Below, in pieces: positions 63,739-64,000 of a DNA stretch of 64,000 nt. The translations under genes and the position numbers were made by a program. The notes below the pieces were generated by a model. The model was not told the origin of the DNA and did not search any database. It saw nothing but the letters and a program-made list of their open reading frames with translations. Numbering within the stretch: position 1 is the first letter of the stretch; each line of letters starts with the position of its first letter. The DNA is from Blakeslea trispora (lineage: Eukaryota > Mucoromycota > Mucoromycetes > Mucorales > Choanephoraceae), in NCBI GenBank assembly GCA_025331445.1, contig JAIWNE010000022.1:1-64000 (forward strand). Reading direction: 5' to 3'.

Positions 63739-64000
63739 ATGAATTATTATCAATGCTATGGAATGCCTTTAGTTACAAAAGAGAAAAGCTCGTTTCCCTT
63801 ACCACCAGAACTACTGCTTGAAGTGCTGAGTTATCTAAGTCATTCTCAAACCTCGCTTCATGCTGCATCATTGGTGTGTAAGGAATGGCTCTTTTGTACT
63901 ACGCCTATCTTATATGGACATCCCAAAATACTGGACACCTATCGTTGGGCTACCTTTATTCTTACTTTAACAAGACAACGCATGTCTTTCTTCTATGGTC
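63739..64000 (+). CDS. F-box protein, 5' part only
   Basis: An open frame of 87 codons runs off the window end. After a short start (MNYYQCYGMPLVTKEKS) an F-box follows at about residues 21-52 (LPPELLLEVLSYLSHSQTSLHAASLVCKEW). Then comes TTPILYGHPKILDTYRWATFILTL, the usual continuation of mucoralean F-box/leucine-rich-repeat proteins (Grr1/Pof2-like). F-box proteins bind Skp1 in SCF ubiquitin ligases and choose substrates through the C-terminal repeats, which lie outside this window. A TATATATATAAAG about 115 bases upstream supports this start. Confidence 0.8.
   Translation, partial: MNYYQCYGMPLVTKEKSSFPLPPELLLEVLSYLSHSQTSLHAASLVCKEWLFCTTPILYGHPKILDTYRWATFILTLTRQRMSFFYG

Noticed and set aside
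1..64000. CRISPR arrays, bacterial operons, rRNA genes
   Set aside because: No regularly spaced repeats, no ribosome-binding-site-led polycistrons and no rRNA sequence; all genes are eukaryotic with spliceosomal introns.

Overview
The window is nuclear DNA of an early-diverging fungus, most likely a mucoralean (Mucor/Rhizopus-like). This rests on AT-rich intergenic DNA, many 50-80 bp introns with gtaagt/gtatgt donors, and recognisable fungal housekeeping genes: RNA polymerase I large subunit, Phs1, Dmc1, a Cdc12-class septin, Sed5 and Rer1. It also rests on gene families I associate with mucoralean genomes (N-myristoylation-type methyltransferases, Tc1- and MULE-like relics, LINEs with zinc-knuckle ORF1). 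The species cannot be fixed from sequence alone. All gene models were spliced by hand; where exons are given, their summed length is a multiple of three and the joined frame is open.

1-22.7 kb is a compact gene block: GH17 glucanase-like (+), GPI-anchored surface protein (+), RPA1 (-), PHS1 (-), DMC1 (-), an orphan 79-aa gene (+), septin (+), MDR reductase (-), ESS2/DGCR14 (+), SED5 (+) and a SAP/poly-Q protein (+). Neighbours are functionally unrelated, as is usual in eukaryotes; DMC1 is the only meiosis-specific gene recognised.

22.7-48 kb is a repeat-rich island. It holds a truncated Tc1-type transposase; an intact nine-exon gene for an unrecognised 465-aa protein with a possible PD-(D/E)XK core, plus a broken duplicate about 14 kb away and a more distant fragment at 46 kb; MULE relics; a 21-bp perfect hairpin; two nearly complete, same-strand, two-ORF LINEs; and a tandem repeat containing a TTTCTC microsatellite. 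Each LINE is bounded by a 14-bp target-site duplication and starts one base before its ORF1 ATG. The second LINE has inserted into a 189-bp foldback (MITE-like) element, whose two halves can be read on either side of it.

48-64 kb is a sparser gene block: a seven-exon methyltransferase (+), RER1 (-), a tiny two-exon gene for a 44-aa CCHC zinc-knuckle protein (+), an FGGY ribulokinase-like kinase (+), an MFSD1-like MFS transporter (+), another Tc1 relic, and the 5' part of an F-box gene running off the end.

The most unusual signals are in splicing and in small genes. There is an 8-nt microexon in DMC1 and an 11-nt microexon in RER1, both in conserved motifs. Three introns need GC-AG splicing with the same gcaagt donor. 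The 44-aa zinc-knuckle gene is too short for normal ORF filters. Standard annotation would probably break several of these genes.
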